From a virus, in IMG/VR virus record IMGVR_UViG_3300031999_000001, positions 64,001-128,000 of that record: 64,000 nt of DNA; one strand, given 5' to 3'. Of this stretch, positions 54,273 through 62,473 are shown in pieces. The notes below the pieces were generated by a model. It was given only the letters and a program-made list of their open reading frames with translations, was not told the origin of the DNA and searched no databases. Made by a program: the position numbers and the translations under genes. Numbering within the stretch: the first letter of the stretch is position 1; the number at the start of each line of letters is the position of its first letter.

Positions 54273-55997
54273 TTAAGCAAGCGCAGGAGAAAATCCAATT
54301 ACATTCCATCTTGTGCCATTATAAATATATGATAATGAACCAGAATTAGTATTAATTTGAGAAGTTGAAGTACAACCAACAATACTACCAACAATTGTTA
54401 TTGGATAAGTATATGCAGTATTACTAATATCTGCAATTACTACAACCATACCGCATTTAGGTGTTGTTGGTAGTATAATAGTTGAACCCCCTGATGTACC
54501 AACAAAGAAATCACTATTTATCATACTATATGTTGATATTGTTGGTAAACAAACATTTTTTACTAATGCACCACCATCAGTAGCACCACTTGTTATTATA
54601 TATGCAGCATATGGTAAAACCCAACCACTACAAACTGAAGTAGCGATTAGCATTGATTTACTAAGAAAATTAGGAGTAGTTGGTTCACATGTTGTTAAAC
54701 ATCCAGCATTAACATCACTAAGAAAATACGTACAATTTGTAATTAATCCACCACCCACAGTAATACCACTAACAAAACCCGCTTGTGTTAATTCAAAACA
54801 ATTTGCATCATAACAATTAGTTACAACACCTAAAACTTCTCCATCATATAAACCATCAGCAAGTGGTTTATTATATGTACAACCACTCCAACCAACTACT
54901 TGACCAATACTAAATCCATGTGAAGTCTGACAAATAGTTTTATAAATTCTTTCCCCGCCCAATGCAGATATACTATTAAGATATCCCTTATCAATTAATG
55001 AACGATCAGTAAAATTTGCTGAATAATCAGCACCATATTGAATACCAACAGCAGTAGTACCAGTACGTGCATCAGTTATTGTTGTACTTCCAGTTAACGT
55101 GCCACCAAGTTTAACGGTTTGACCAACCTTAGTAAGACCATTTGCAGCAAAAAGTAATTGATTTCCAGTACCACCCGATAAATAAATAAAACTTTCATCA
55201 TCTCTTACTGCAAGCATATTCGGTGTATCTGAAATAATTGTTCTAAATTCAAGAATTTTATTATTTTTTTCAGCAAAAGGTCGTCCACCAACTGTTAATG
55301 TAGTACCCGTTATTAAACTACCAGCAACTGTGCTAATAACTAAATTTGAACCATTATTATATCCAATTCCAGTAGTCCAGCTTGTTTCAGTATATGCTGT
55401 TGATGGTGGATAATATGGTACACCACCTTGAAATGTTCCGAGTTGGTTAGCAATATTGCCACTAATTAAAATCCAGCCAAGTTCATTTGAACTACCAGTA
55501 TATTCATTCCAAAGCCATGATTTAACTGGAATTGTGGTTTTCACATAACCTCTTTTTGGAATACCATCACTTGGTACACCAACATGAATTTTACCATCAG
55601 TGCCTCTATAAAAATAATTATATAAAGAATAATATAATCCATCATAATCGGCATCAGATATATAAGTTATTGGTAATGTTTGTATGCCTGTAAGACCACT
55701 AAAATATCCAATATTTGTTGCACCTGTAACAAAATCATTGATTGGAATTAATGTATCATATTTTTTCTCAATTAAATCATTATTTGTAATACCATTTTTA
55801 AACCAATATTCAACACCATTTATATTAACAGTTAAACCAGTATATCTTTCATTTAAAATAATACCAGTAGCACCAGTTACTTCAGTTACTCCAGAATATG
55901 GTAATTGGATACCTAATGATGTTCTGTCACTTAAATAACGTTTATCTAATGGTGCTGGTGCTGCTATTTTAATATTTTCATTATATTGTGTTGCCAT
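54273..55997 (-). CDS. Tail fibre, type A N-terminus
   Basis: 574 residues. Anchor APLDKRYLSDRTSLGIQLPY and RYTGLTVNINGVEYWFKNGI. A lectin- or sheet-like region of about 150 residues with WTTGIGYNNGSNLVISTVAG is followed by YGADYSANFTDRSLIDKGYL, and then by GERIYKTICQTSHGFSIGQV and YDGEVLGVVTNCYDANCFEL, shared with 45136. The tip is the common one (STIILPTTPKCGMVVVIADI, GSLSYIYNGTRWNVIGF). It starts 2 nt from the stop of the gene at 56000. Confidence 0.65.
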   Translation of the reverse strand: MATQYNENIKIAAPAPLDKRYLSDRTSLGIQLPYSGVTEVTGATGIILNERYTGLTVNINGVEYWFKNGITNNDLIEKKYDTLIPINDFVTGATNIGYFSGLTGIQTLPITYISDADYDGLYYSLYNYFYRGTDGKIHVGVPSDGIPKRGYVKTTIPVKSWLWNEYTGSSNELGWILISGNIANQLGTFQGGVPYYPPSTAYTETSWTTGIGYNNGSNLVISTVAGSLITGTTLTVGGRPFAEKNNKILEFRTIISDTPNMLAVRDDESFIYLSGGTGNQLLFAANGLTKVGQTVKLGGTLTGSTTITDARTGTTAVGIQYGADYSANFTDRSLIDKGYLNSISALGGERIYKTICQTSHGFSIGQVVGWSGCTYNKPLADGLYDGEVLGVVTNCYDANCFELTQAGFVSGITVGGGLITNCTYFLSDVNAGCLTTCEPTTPNFLSKSMLIATSVCSGWVLPYAAYIITSGATDGGALVKNVCLPTISTYSMINSDFFVGTSGGSTIILPTTPKCGMVVVIADISNTAYTYPITIVGSIVGCTSTSQINTNSGSLSYIYNGTRWNVIGFSPALA

Positions 55998-55999
55998 AA

Positions 56000-57124
56000 T
56001 TAACTATTTTTAAATATCATACAATAATTTATACTTGTGGGATAATTGCTAACATATATATTATAAGTTTCTCCACTCCAACAATTTTCAGGTGAATTGA
56101 TATTCTGAGAACATCCTGATGCAAACAAATCTCCCGGTATTGTTCCACAATTTGATGGTGAGTTACAACCTTGCCATTTTGTTTTGCTTGTAGATAATGT
56201 TGGTATTGCAAACCAAATATATTCTCCACACACATTATAATTAGTAACAATAATATCACCTGTACTTATTCCAACACATTTAGTACCACCAGTAATTAAA
56301 CTTTGAGTACATGCTGATGTTGATATGTCTGGTACTGTGACACTATTACCCCAGAACCAAGGAAACATACCACAAATTGATATACAACAATTATTTGTAC
56401 AACCTGATGTTAATGCTGAATAATAGATACCACCAGAACTATTATATGCAGGTGTTGCACCTGAAAAATAACTAACACAAACAGATATTGAATTATTGGA
56501 AGAACAAATTTGATTTGAACCAAATGATGTGCAGTTACATGTAAATGCACTACTTGGTACTATACAATCAATTCCAAATGGATAATAATTATAATAATCA
56601 GCATCTCCACTTCTATAACAACAAGCACCACAATATTGTGGAGTAATACAACCCCTACTAAAACTTGTATAACCAGTAATATTTGTTACAGTGCCTATCT
56701 CATATATTGTTGTTGAAGGACATATTGTAAATGATGTAACACTTGGTGCAGTGACCGTTGGATTCATTGTCGGTACTAATATGTCTTCCAAGATACACGC
56801 TATTGTACATCCATAAATTGTTGTTCCTGCTGATAATCCACCAACAGTACATGTTGAAGGTGAATCACCTGAATAAATTAATCCTGCAATTGATGCGGAT
56901 GGCATAAGTTTAATTTTACCTGCACCATCATATGTTAATACGTGTGTTCCACCCGATAATGAACTTGCACCACTTGCTGTAATAATAATATTACCAGTAA
57001 CACCATCAGATAATGTCAAACCACTTATGGTTGCAATTTGGGTTTGACCAGATAATGTTAATTCAGAACCGGGTAATTGTTTAAATTGAACCGAACTAAG
57101 GTCGGGACGGGCGAAAAATGTCAT
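56000..57124 (-). CDS. Tail fibre, type B N-terminus, Cys-rich tip
   Basis: 374 residues. Type B anchor FKQLPGSELTLSGQTQIATI, then VLTYDGAGKIKLMPSASIAG and the paralogous tip (YEIGTVTNITGYTSFSRGCI, TPQYCGACCYRSGDADYYNY, PWFWGNS, GGTKCVGISTG, ENCWSGETYNIYVSN). The tip has more Cys than its paralogues at 51208 and 45136. It ends just before the type A gene. Confidence 0.65.
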   Translation of the reverse strand: MTFFARPDLSSVQFKQLPGSELTLSGQTQIATISGLTLSDGVTGNIIITASGASSLSGGTHVLTYDGAGKIKLMPSASIAGLIYSGDSPSTCTVGGLSAGTTIYGCTIACILEDILVPTMNPTVTAPSVTSFTICPSTTIYEIGTVTNITGYTSFSRGCITPQYCGACCYRSGDADYYNYYPFGIDCIVPSSAFTCNCTSFGSNQICSSNNSISVCVSYFSGATPAYNSSGGIYYSALTSGCTNNCCISICGMFPWFWGNSVTVPDISTSACTQSLITGGTKCVGISTGDIIVTNYNVCGEYIWFAIPTLSTSKTKWQGCNSPSNCGTIPGDLFASGCSQNINSPENCWSGETYNIYVSNYPTSINYCMIFKNS

Positions 57125-57130
57125 ATGTTT

Positions 57131-57655
57131 TTAATTAAATTCTTTTATGTTATTTTTTAAAATTTTTGAAATATTCTTAATCTCAGTAAATGGAATACGC
57201 AATAAATTATAATTATTTTTTAATGCATATTCTGTTTTTAATTTATCATTTTGTTTTTGTCTTTTAAACAACAAATCACCGCCCCAATAATCAATTGGCA
57301 TAAAATGTTGTTTGCCATCGTATTCAATTAATAAATTTTGATTCGGTAAATAAAAATCGTATTTTAATAATGAAATATTTTTACAATCAGGAAATGATTT
57401 TTGATGTTCATATTCAATATTACTTTCATTTAACCAATCCTTTATTAAAACCTCGCATTTAGATTTTATTTTACAAATCGGACAACTACTCCCGGCAAGA
57501 TGATGATTTGGTTTTTGTTCAAAAACACCATGTTTGAAACATATTATTTTCACATTATTATTTGAGTTGATATAATCAACCTTCGAATAATCATACCTAT
57601 TACCGTGAACTAATCTTGCTCTATTTATAAATTCTTTTGTCGTTAATCTCTTCAT
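57131..57655 (-). CDS. Homing endonuclease, zinc-ribbon plus Vsr-like nuclease
   Basis: 174 residues. N-terminal RARLVHGNRYDYSKVDYINS and VKIICFKHGVF are DUF723-type repeat units. SSCPICKIKSK gives a zinc-binding pair. The nuclease part has KYDFYLPNQNLLIEYDGKQHF with the conserved D, E and YDGxQH, as in the Vsr-like/EDxHD homing nucleases. It inserts between the type B fibre gene and the Ro60-partner gene. A box variant lies 66 nt upstream. Confidence 0.7.
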   Translation of the reverse strand: MKRLTTKEFINRARLVHGNRYDYSKVDYINSNNNVKIICFKHGVFEQKPNHHLAGSSCPICKIKSKCEVLIKDWLNESNIEYEHQKSFPDCKNISLLKYDFYLPNQNLLIEYDGKQHFMPIDYWGGDLLFKRQKQNDKLKTEYALKNNYNLLRIPFTEIKNISKILKNNIKEFN

Positions 57656-57721
57656 TCTTCTGTAAAATATAAGCCGTCCAATGAGTTAAAAAAATAAATC
57701 AGATTTACTGATTCGTTTTAA

Positions 57722-57730
57722 CATAAATAC
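57722..57730 (-). promoter_or_regulatory. GTATTTATG box (variant)
   Basis: One-base variant of the motif, 66 nt upstream of the homing endonuclease gene and just after a terminator. Confidence 0.3.
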
Positions 57731-57765
57731 AAAAAATTCCAATTAAAATCGAATATATTTAAAAA

Positions 57766-57800
57766 TAAAAAACCCCGAAGAATTTCTTCCACGGGGTTTT
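57766..57800 (-). terminator. Intrinsic terminator
   Basis: AAAACCCCG / CGGGGTTTT stem, extended by an inner GGAAG...CTTC pairing, with a T-rich tail on the minus strand. It ends the transcript of the two-gene Ro60-like operon. Confidence 0.85.
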
Positions 57801-57826
57801 GATATTAAATGATTTGTCTAAGAATC

Positions 57827-58933
57827 CTAAAGTTTAAACCTTTCCATTTTTCTGGCTTTACGTCTCAGTTCGTTTACTTCTCTTAAAGCATTTGGATTAA
57901 ATGCTTCTCTTTTAACAATACTGACCAAATAATTGAATTCGTTCTCACTAATGATTTGACCTACATAATTATTACCAACTTCTTTAAGCACATAACTTTT
58001 AGGTCCTTTGCTTGATTCTGAAGGATTACCTTCCGTATCAATAGTTGCATCAAAAGTAAGTTCAAGAAGTTCCTGAATTTTTTCCTGAACACCTGCAGTC
58101 ATATTCTGTTTTGTTTTCTTTAATGCTTTTTCAAGTAAATCAACAATATTTTCCTGATGAGTTTTCTTCATCTCATTATATGTTTCAGTAAATTCCTGAT
58201 TTGAAGATTTATTTTTCAATTCGGAAATGATAGCCAAAGAACCATAACAGTCACGAATCATCAAATCCCAAACCTGTTCAGCATAAGTGAATGAAGGAAA
58301 TTTATCTATTGCAACAATTTCACCATCAATCAATACGATAATACCAATTAAATTTTTTGGACGTTCAAAATGTGCAATAAACTGTTCAAGTTTCTTATCA
58401 TATTTCTCGAAATAAACATTAAGATAATTACCTGCATTAGATTGAGTATCCTGACCCAATTTATTAATTGCAGGATAAATCCTACTATATGAATTTGATT
58501 GTCCCATTGTGTCAAACACCATTTCACGCATTGAAATAGGAAGCATTCTGAATTCCTGAGTACCAGAAAAATAACCTGTCTGTCCACCCTGAATACAACC
58601 CGCATCACGGTAAGTTACATTAGCATATTTATCCATATAACCAGCTTTAATCATACTATGATTCTGAGCACTTTGTTTTGTCATAACAGCCATTTGAGTA
58701 GGCACAATAACTTCCTTATTTTCCTTATTAATAAAATCAATTTGACCATAAGATTGGTTACCAGCTTGTAATGCAGTTAATGGATTTCCAAAACGTTCAT
58801 CCAATGAGTATTCTTTCTCAGTTGTAAGACATATAAGTTGCATATTTAATATGCTTTGTACAATAATATTACCATCACCATCTTTAACAGGACGGCAACC
58901 TTTTAACATTTCTGTAAATTCTCTTGTGTTCAT
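57827..58933 (-). CDS. Partner protein of the Ro60-like gene, unknown
   Basis: 368 residues. Conserved-looking segments are VIVPTQMAVMTKQSAQNHSM, RDAGCIQGGQTGYFSGTQEF, MLPISMREMVF and LIGIIVLIDGEIVAIDKFPS, then WDLMIRDCYGSLAIISEL. The last segment weakly recalls ARPP-1-type domains, but I would not name it on that. It starts 11 nt after the stop of the TROVE/vWA gene and is followed by a strong terminator, so these two genes form a dedicated operon. This pairing is the main clue: it probably acts with the Ro60-like protein. Confidence 0.6.
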   Translation of the reverse strand: MNTREFTEMLKGCRPVKDGDGNIIVQSILNMQLICLTTEKEYSLDERFGNPLTALQAGNQSYGQIDFINKENKEVIVPTQMAVMTKQSAQNHSMIKAGYMDKYANVTYRDAGCIQGGQTGYFSGTQEFRMLPISMREMVFDTMGQSNSYSRIYPAINKLGQDTQSNAGNYLNVYFEKYDKKLEQFIAHFERPKNLIGIIVLIDGEIVAIDKFPSFTYAEQVWDLMIRDCYGSLAIISELKNKSSNQEFTETYNEMKKTHQENIVDLLEKALKKTKQNMTAGVQEKIQELLELTFDATIDTEGNPSESSKGPKSYVLKEVGNNYVGQIISENEFNYLVSIVKREAFNPNALREVNELRRKARKMERFKL

Positions 58934-58944
58934 AATATAAAATT

Positions 58945-60579
58945 TTAAACGTTAATACTAATTTTTTTTGTTCTCTTAACATTGGCTGCTTCAAGAGCCA
59001 ATACCTGATTTTCAAGCCACCTTTTTGTGTCAATTTCAAGCAATCTTGCGTTAATCTGAGGCATCAATGCAACTGGATTATTAATTGCCATTGTTACAAC
59101 GTTATTACCCAATTTTCTTACATTAGCACCCATTTCAGCACTGATAATTGGTGAAATCTGGAACATTGGAATATTTCTACCTGATTCTGCCTGATAAATT
59201 GAAATAACTTCGTTAGTCAATCCATCATAAGCATTTTCATATCCATCAGTTAAAATAAAAATTGCATCATATTGTCTTGCAGAATTTTCACTTTTTAAGA
59301 GTTCAATAAATGAACTTGCTAAATCAGTAACTTCATCTTTTGTTTTCACCAATGTAGCATTTTCAGCAGAAACCATAAGAACTTTTGCTGTAAAATCTGC
59401 AATTGCTCTTGGTGTATTCTTTGATTCCTGTTTATGACCAGTCATTGAAATACTATCATCAAGAATAATACCAATACTATTATAAAAAAATCCTTGAATC
59501 CTTTTCTTTTCAGCAAGTTTATTAATAGCAACCAATAATTCATTTGTCCAACCATTTTCATAACCAGTTTTGTAAAGTGCAAGAAAATCGGTTGCTTTTT
59601 CAAGTTCAATAATTTTTTCAACACCCAACTTTGCTGTTGATTTTGTCTGACGAACCTGCTGATTCACAGAAGTAACAGTAACATTCTTTCTGATCAAAGC
59701 CTTTGTTCCTTCTTTCTGGATATCAGTTGCCCACATTGAATGAAATTGTGGATGTTTTACTGATGATATTAAACCAAGCAATACTTCTTCTGGAACAATT
59801 TTAATACCAGTTATATCAACTTTTGCCTTCTGATATTCACTCAAAAGTGGAAATTCAATCACATTATAATTAACACCAGCATCTTTCTTAAAAATGAAAA
59901 GTAATAATTTGAATGCTCTCATTGAATCACCGTTAAAGTATTTCAAAATACATTCATTTACAATATTAGTTTCCTTTTCAGTACCAACCAAATTAGCACC
60001 CTCAAGATTTACTTGCTTTTGTGCAATCGAAAGCAATATTGATGTTTTTTTCTGACCATATACATGCTTAAATATTTTGGCAATTTTATTACGATATTTC
60101 ATTGCATAAAATTCAAGATTTGACTGACCCCAGATAAAGCCAAGCATAATTTTCCTTGACCTTTCGTTATTTACTTTTGCATCTTTCAAATCAACAAAAA
60201 GACGAAGAACATATGGTAAACCGTTTTCACCAAGATTATTTAATGCAGTAAGAACTGCTTTATCGCTCAATCCATTATCATACCAGTCAATTGGATTAAC
60301 AATATTGCATGCCCCACCCTTCAAGGTATTCTTAAATTCATTTAAAAGAACCTCTGATACAAATTTACCAGTAACACCCTTTTGACTTGCTATAATCAAT
60401 GGGAGTTCCTTTGAAAGTTTATACAGATTCTTAATTTGAAGCTGAATTGCCTTCATTTGTTCATCTTTCTTGTGGTAATAGGTAGCAGAGCTACGACTAC
60501 CAGATGCTGTTTCAAGTCCATCAATTAATGATTGCTTTACAGTACTGAGCATCCTTTGTGTTAATACCAAATTTTCCAT
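58945..60579 (-). CDS. Ro60/TROVE-like protein with C-terminal vWA domain
   Basis: 544 residues. The N-terminal 360 residues are a helical repeat ring (GLSDKAVLTALNNLGENGLP, RSRKIMLGFIWGQSNLEFYA, KYRNKIAKIFKHVYGQKKTS). This resembles the TROVE module that binds misfolded RNA and Y RNA. From about 365 a vWA domain has a complete MIDAS start DDSIS (about 372-376), later FILTDGYENAYDG (about 443). In bacteria Ro60 homologues (Rsr) act in RNA quality control and often sit by RNA-repair genes and Y RNA genes. Here a host-type promoter precedes it, unlike the tail genes, suggesting early expression. Confidence 0.7.
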   Translation of the reverse strand: MENLVLTQRMLSTVKQSLIDGLETASGSRSSATYYHKKDEQMKAIQLQIKNLYKLSKELPLIIASQKGVTGKFVSEVLLNEFKNTLKGGACNIVNPIDWYDNGLSDKAVLTALNNLGENGLPYVLRLFVDLKDAKVNNERSRKIMLGFIWGQSNLEFYAMKYRNKIAKIFKHVYGQKKTSILLSIAQKQVNLEGANLVGTEKETNIVNECILKYFNGDSMRAFKLLLFIFKKDAGVNYNVIEFPLLSEYQKAKVDITGIKIVPEEVLLGLISSVKHPQFHSMWATDIQKEGTKALIRKNVTVTSVNQQVRQTKSTAKLGVEKIIELEKATDFLALYKTGYENGWTNELLVAINKLAEKKRIQGFFYNSIGIILDDSISMTGHKQESKNTPRAIADFTAKVLMVSAENATLVKTKDEVTDLASSFIELLKSENSARQYDAIFILTDGYENAYDGLTNEVISIYQAESGRNIPMFQISPIISAEMGANVRKLGNNVVTMAINNPVALMPQINARLLEIDTKRWLENQVLALEAANVKRTKKISINV

Positions 60580-60611
60580 AGTTATAAATTTATTTATTAT
60601 TACATAATTTA

Positions 60612-60642
60612 CAAATATAATTATTAATATTTAATTTACAAA
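60612..60642 (-). promoter_or_regulatory. Bacteroidota-type promoter
   Basis: Minus strand TTTG (60639-60642), 19 nt, TATATTTG (60612-60619). This fits the Bacteroidota primary-sigma consensus TTTG/TANNTTTG. It lies about 32 nt upstream of the Ro60-like start. Confidence 0.7.
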
Positions 60643-60649
60643 TAAAATT

Positions 60650-61456
60650 TCATATAAGTGATTTTTGCAGATTTTTTACTTTTTCAATAAAATCACGTAA
60701 ATGTGTCATCGATAATTTATTTTGTTCTTCTGTCCGATTACTACCTTTATTATAAAGTAATGTTTCAACAACTGAAGTAACACCTTCCAATATCATCATT
60801 TCTTTGTTTCGCAATTCACTTATTTCTTTTTTCAGCTCAATAATATCAGCAGTTTTTTCAACACAAAACATTTGATTTAACCATTTAAAACCCTTTTCAG
60901 TTACCCCTGTTGGTTTACAAACAAAATAACCATTTTCAATATATTTTGAAAGAGGTTTATTTTTTCTGTTAAATATTTTGTTGCGAACCAATATTTTATA
61001 AAGACCATTTCTACCAATTCTACCACAATAATCATTTAGATTAAGTTTTTTTGCAACTTCTGACATACTAAATGTAATTGCAGATTTTAATTCTCTTAAT
61101 GCTTTATATTGTTTTTCAACCTCAATAAAATACAAACGTATTTGTCTGCCTTTTTCATTATTTTGAACCATCGCAATTTCTTTAGCACAATTCAAAGTTA
61201 ATGCATATTCAATTCTAAAAACCCTTTGAAAGTCGCTACCAGTCAACTTCCCATTTTTGGGAAGAGGTATTTTATTACCCTCAAAATCATAATAAAGTCG
61301 AGCATAATCCACATTTTCAACAAACTCATATTTTTCAATTTTATCAATTAACCACGTTGAAAATTTTTTGCCAATCTCAAGAAATGCATGTAAGTCTCTT
61401 GCATTAACAACAGGATTTCCTTTACCGCTTTCTTGAATTTTAATTAGTTCATTCAT
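60650..61456 (-). CDS. AntA-type antirepressor-like protein
   Basis: 268 residues. The N-terminal 120 residues are an AntA domain: VVNARDLHAFLEIGKKFSTW, VENVDYARLYYDF, YALTLNCAKEIAMVQNNEKG. The C-terminal part (LNLNDYCGRIGRNGLYKILV, KGFKWLNQMF) resembles the KilA-C/Ant C-terminal DNA-binding half of phage antirepressors. It overlaps the upstream paralogue by 4 nt (ATGA). Probably regulates phage or prophage gene expression. Confidence 0.75.
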   Translation of the reverse strand: MNELIKIQESGKGNPVVNARDLHAFLEIGKKFSTWLIDKIEKYEFVENVDYARLYYDFEGNKIPLPKNGKLTGSDFQRVFRIEYALTLNCAKEIAMVQNNEKGRQIRLYFIEVEKQYKALRELKSAITFSMSEVAKKLNLNDYCGRIGRNGLYKILVRNKIFNRKNKPLSKYIENGYFVCKPTGVTEKGFKWLNQMFCVEKTADIIELKKEISELRNKEMMILEGVTSVVETLLYNKGSNRTEEQNKLSMTHLRDFIEKVKNLQKSLI

Positions 61457-62106
61457 AATATTTGATTATTAAAATTATTTTTCACATTTTCAATGTCATT
61501 TTCACTCAAATTAAACCATTCGCCACCCATTCTTTTATGCTCGAATTTATGATGTAATTTTAATTCAACATCCTCATCAATTACAGTAATTAACTCCACA
61601 GTTGGATTTGCTGATTTAATTTCTTTTAATCTTCTATTTACGTTAATGCTTTTTCCAATTTTTATATATTCAGTAATTGCATCACGCAAAAAATATGTTT
61701 TAATCATACGAAGTTTTTTAAAACATGGTGTTAAAAATAAACGATTTAAACAATCACTAAAATAATCATTTCGATATATTTTTTCCACATCAATAAAGTA
61801 CTGGCGTACTTGCCTTCCTCTTTCATTATTCTGTACCATTGCAATTTCTTTTGCCATATTTAAAGTTATTCCATATTCAATTTTGAATGGTTTTTCATTA
61901 AAATAGTCATTTATTTTCTCATTATACAAGTTGAAGAATATGCGAATATAATCCATGTTTTCAATAAAATAATATTTTTTTATTTTATATTTAATCCATG
62001 TTGAAAAATCTTTACCAACTTCAAGAAATTCATGTAAATCTCTTGCATTTACAACTAAATTATTAATAATATTATTATGTTCAATTTTAATTAATTCTTC
62101 TTTCAT
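61453..62106 (-). CDS. AntA-type protein fused to a T5orf172 (GIY-YIG-like) domain
   Basis: 217 residues. The AntA half is VVNARDLHEFLEVGKDFSTW, then YGITLNMAKEIAMVQNNERG. It is followed by a T5orf172/MUG113 half: YIKIGKSINVNRRLKEIKSA and HHKFEHKRMGGEWFNLS. The AntA part is a clear paralogue of the next gene, so the pair arose by duplication and C-terminal exchange. The promoter TATATTTG ends only 5 nt before the ATG, so the mRNA may be leaderless. Confidence 0.75.
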   Translation of the reverse strand: MKEELIKIEHNNIINNLVVNARDLHEFLEVGKDFSTWIKYKIKKYYFIENMDYIRIFFNLYNEKINDYFNEKPFKIEYGITLNMAKEIAMVQNNERGRQVRQYFIDVEKIYRNDYFSDCLNRLFLTPCFKKLRMIKTYFLRDAITEYIKIGKSINVNRRLKEIKSANPTVELITVIDEDVELKLHHKFEHKRMGGEWFNLSENDIENVKNNFNNQIL

Positions 62107-62110
62107 GGGT

Positions 62111-62140
62111 CAAATATATGAAAATATTTTAATAAACAAC
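62111..62140 (-). promoter_or_regulatory. Bacteroidota-type promoter, possibly leaderless
   Basis: TATATTTG at 62111-62118, with a weak GTTG 18 nt upstream in place of TTTG. The expected start of transcription falls at or beside the ATG of the AntA/T5orf172 gene. Confidence 0.5.
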
Positions 62141-62148
62141 AATTAACA

Positions 62149-62198
62149 CAAAAAAAATGGGTGGGTTTAATATATTTCTACATCAAATTCCCACCCAT
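62149..62198 (-). terminator. Strong terminator of the tRNA operon
   Basis: Nine-base perfect stem ATGGGTGGG / CCCACCCAT with a 24-nt loop, then a run of eight T on the minus strand. It closes the transcript that begins near 62974. Confidence 0.85.
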
Positions 62199-62265
62199 TC
62201 CGTTTTGGAATAACCTCTCTTCTCAATAAGAGAAGAAGTTTAGTTGTCTTTTTTTGCAAGTTTGT
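62199..62265 (-). other. Gene-free spacer before terminator
   Basis: Between the last hairpin of the tRNA region and the terminator I see an A-rich stretch and a self-complementary AGAAG...CTTCTTCTCT tract, but no gene or tRNA part. Confidence 0.4.
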
Positions 62266-62286
62266 GCCACCACTCACGTGGGTGGC
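62266..62286 (-). ncRNA. GC-rich hairpin, anticodon-arm-like
   Basis: GCCACC / GGTGGC stem, loop CACGTGAGT. Read as a 17-nt anticodon arm (62268-62284) it would present GTG with C at position 33, but one stem pair fails. It may instead be an RNA-processing hairpin. Confidence 0.35.
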
Positions 62287-62296
62287 AAATTTCAAT

Positions 62297-62362
62297 TTAC
62301 TGAAAACACAACAAGTTCTTCCATTTATATAAGGGAATATTTTAAAAGTATTTTTTGTTTTT
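62297..62362 (-). repeat. Insert element, full copy after the permuted tRNA
   Basis: 66 nt from the A-rich start (AAAAACAAAAAATACT) through a TTCC/GGAA hairpin to ACTTGTTGTGTTTTCAGT. It has the same ends as the inserts in the two interrupted tRNA genes and similar length. Confidence 0.65.
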
Positions 62363-62438
62363 CAAGTTTAACCAACTTGCGCTATAACCAACTTAGCTAT
62401 TTTTCCATTTGGGCGGAAAAAGATGGATTTGAACCATC
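62363..62438 (-). tRNA. Circularly permuted tRNA-like gene, anticodon GTT (Asn?)
   Basis: Order on the minus strand: T arm GATGG-TTCAAAT-CCATC (62438-62422), acceptor 3' strand TTTTTCC (62421-62415), 8-nt linker GCCCAAAT, acceptor 5' strand GGAAAAA (62406-62400), TA, D arm GCTA...TAGC (62397-62381), G26, anticodon arm CAAGT-TGGTTAA-ACTTG (62379-62363). All stems pair perfectly (7, 5, 4 and 5 bp). Standard numbering gives GTT at 34-36, A37, A38, but G instead of U at 33. The first linker base G would be discriminator G73, as in tRNA-Asn; no CCA is encoded. It is flanked by a partial (62441-62460) and a full copy (62297-62362) of the insert element. Confidence 0.75.
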
Positions 62439-62440
62439 GA

Positions 62441-62460
62441 TTTACTGTAAACACTTTTCG
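62441..62460 (-). repeat. Insert element, 3' partial copy
   Basis: AAAAGTGTTTACAGTAAA, a diverged copy of the 3' end of the insert element, directly before the T arm of the permuted tRNA. Confidence 0.55.
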
Positions 62461-62473
62461 TTTTCCCTGTTTG

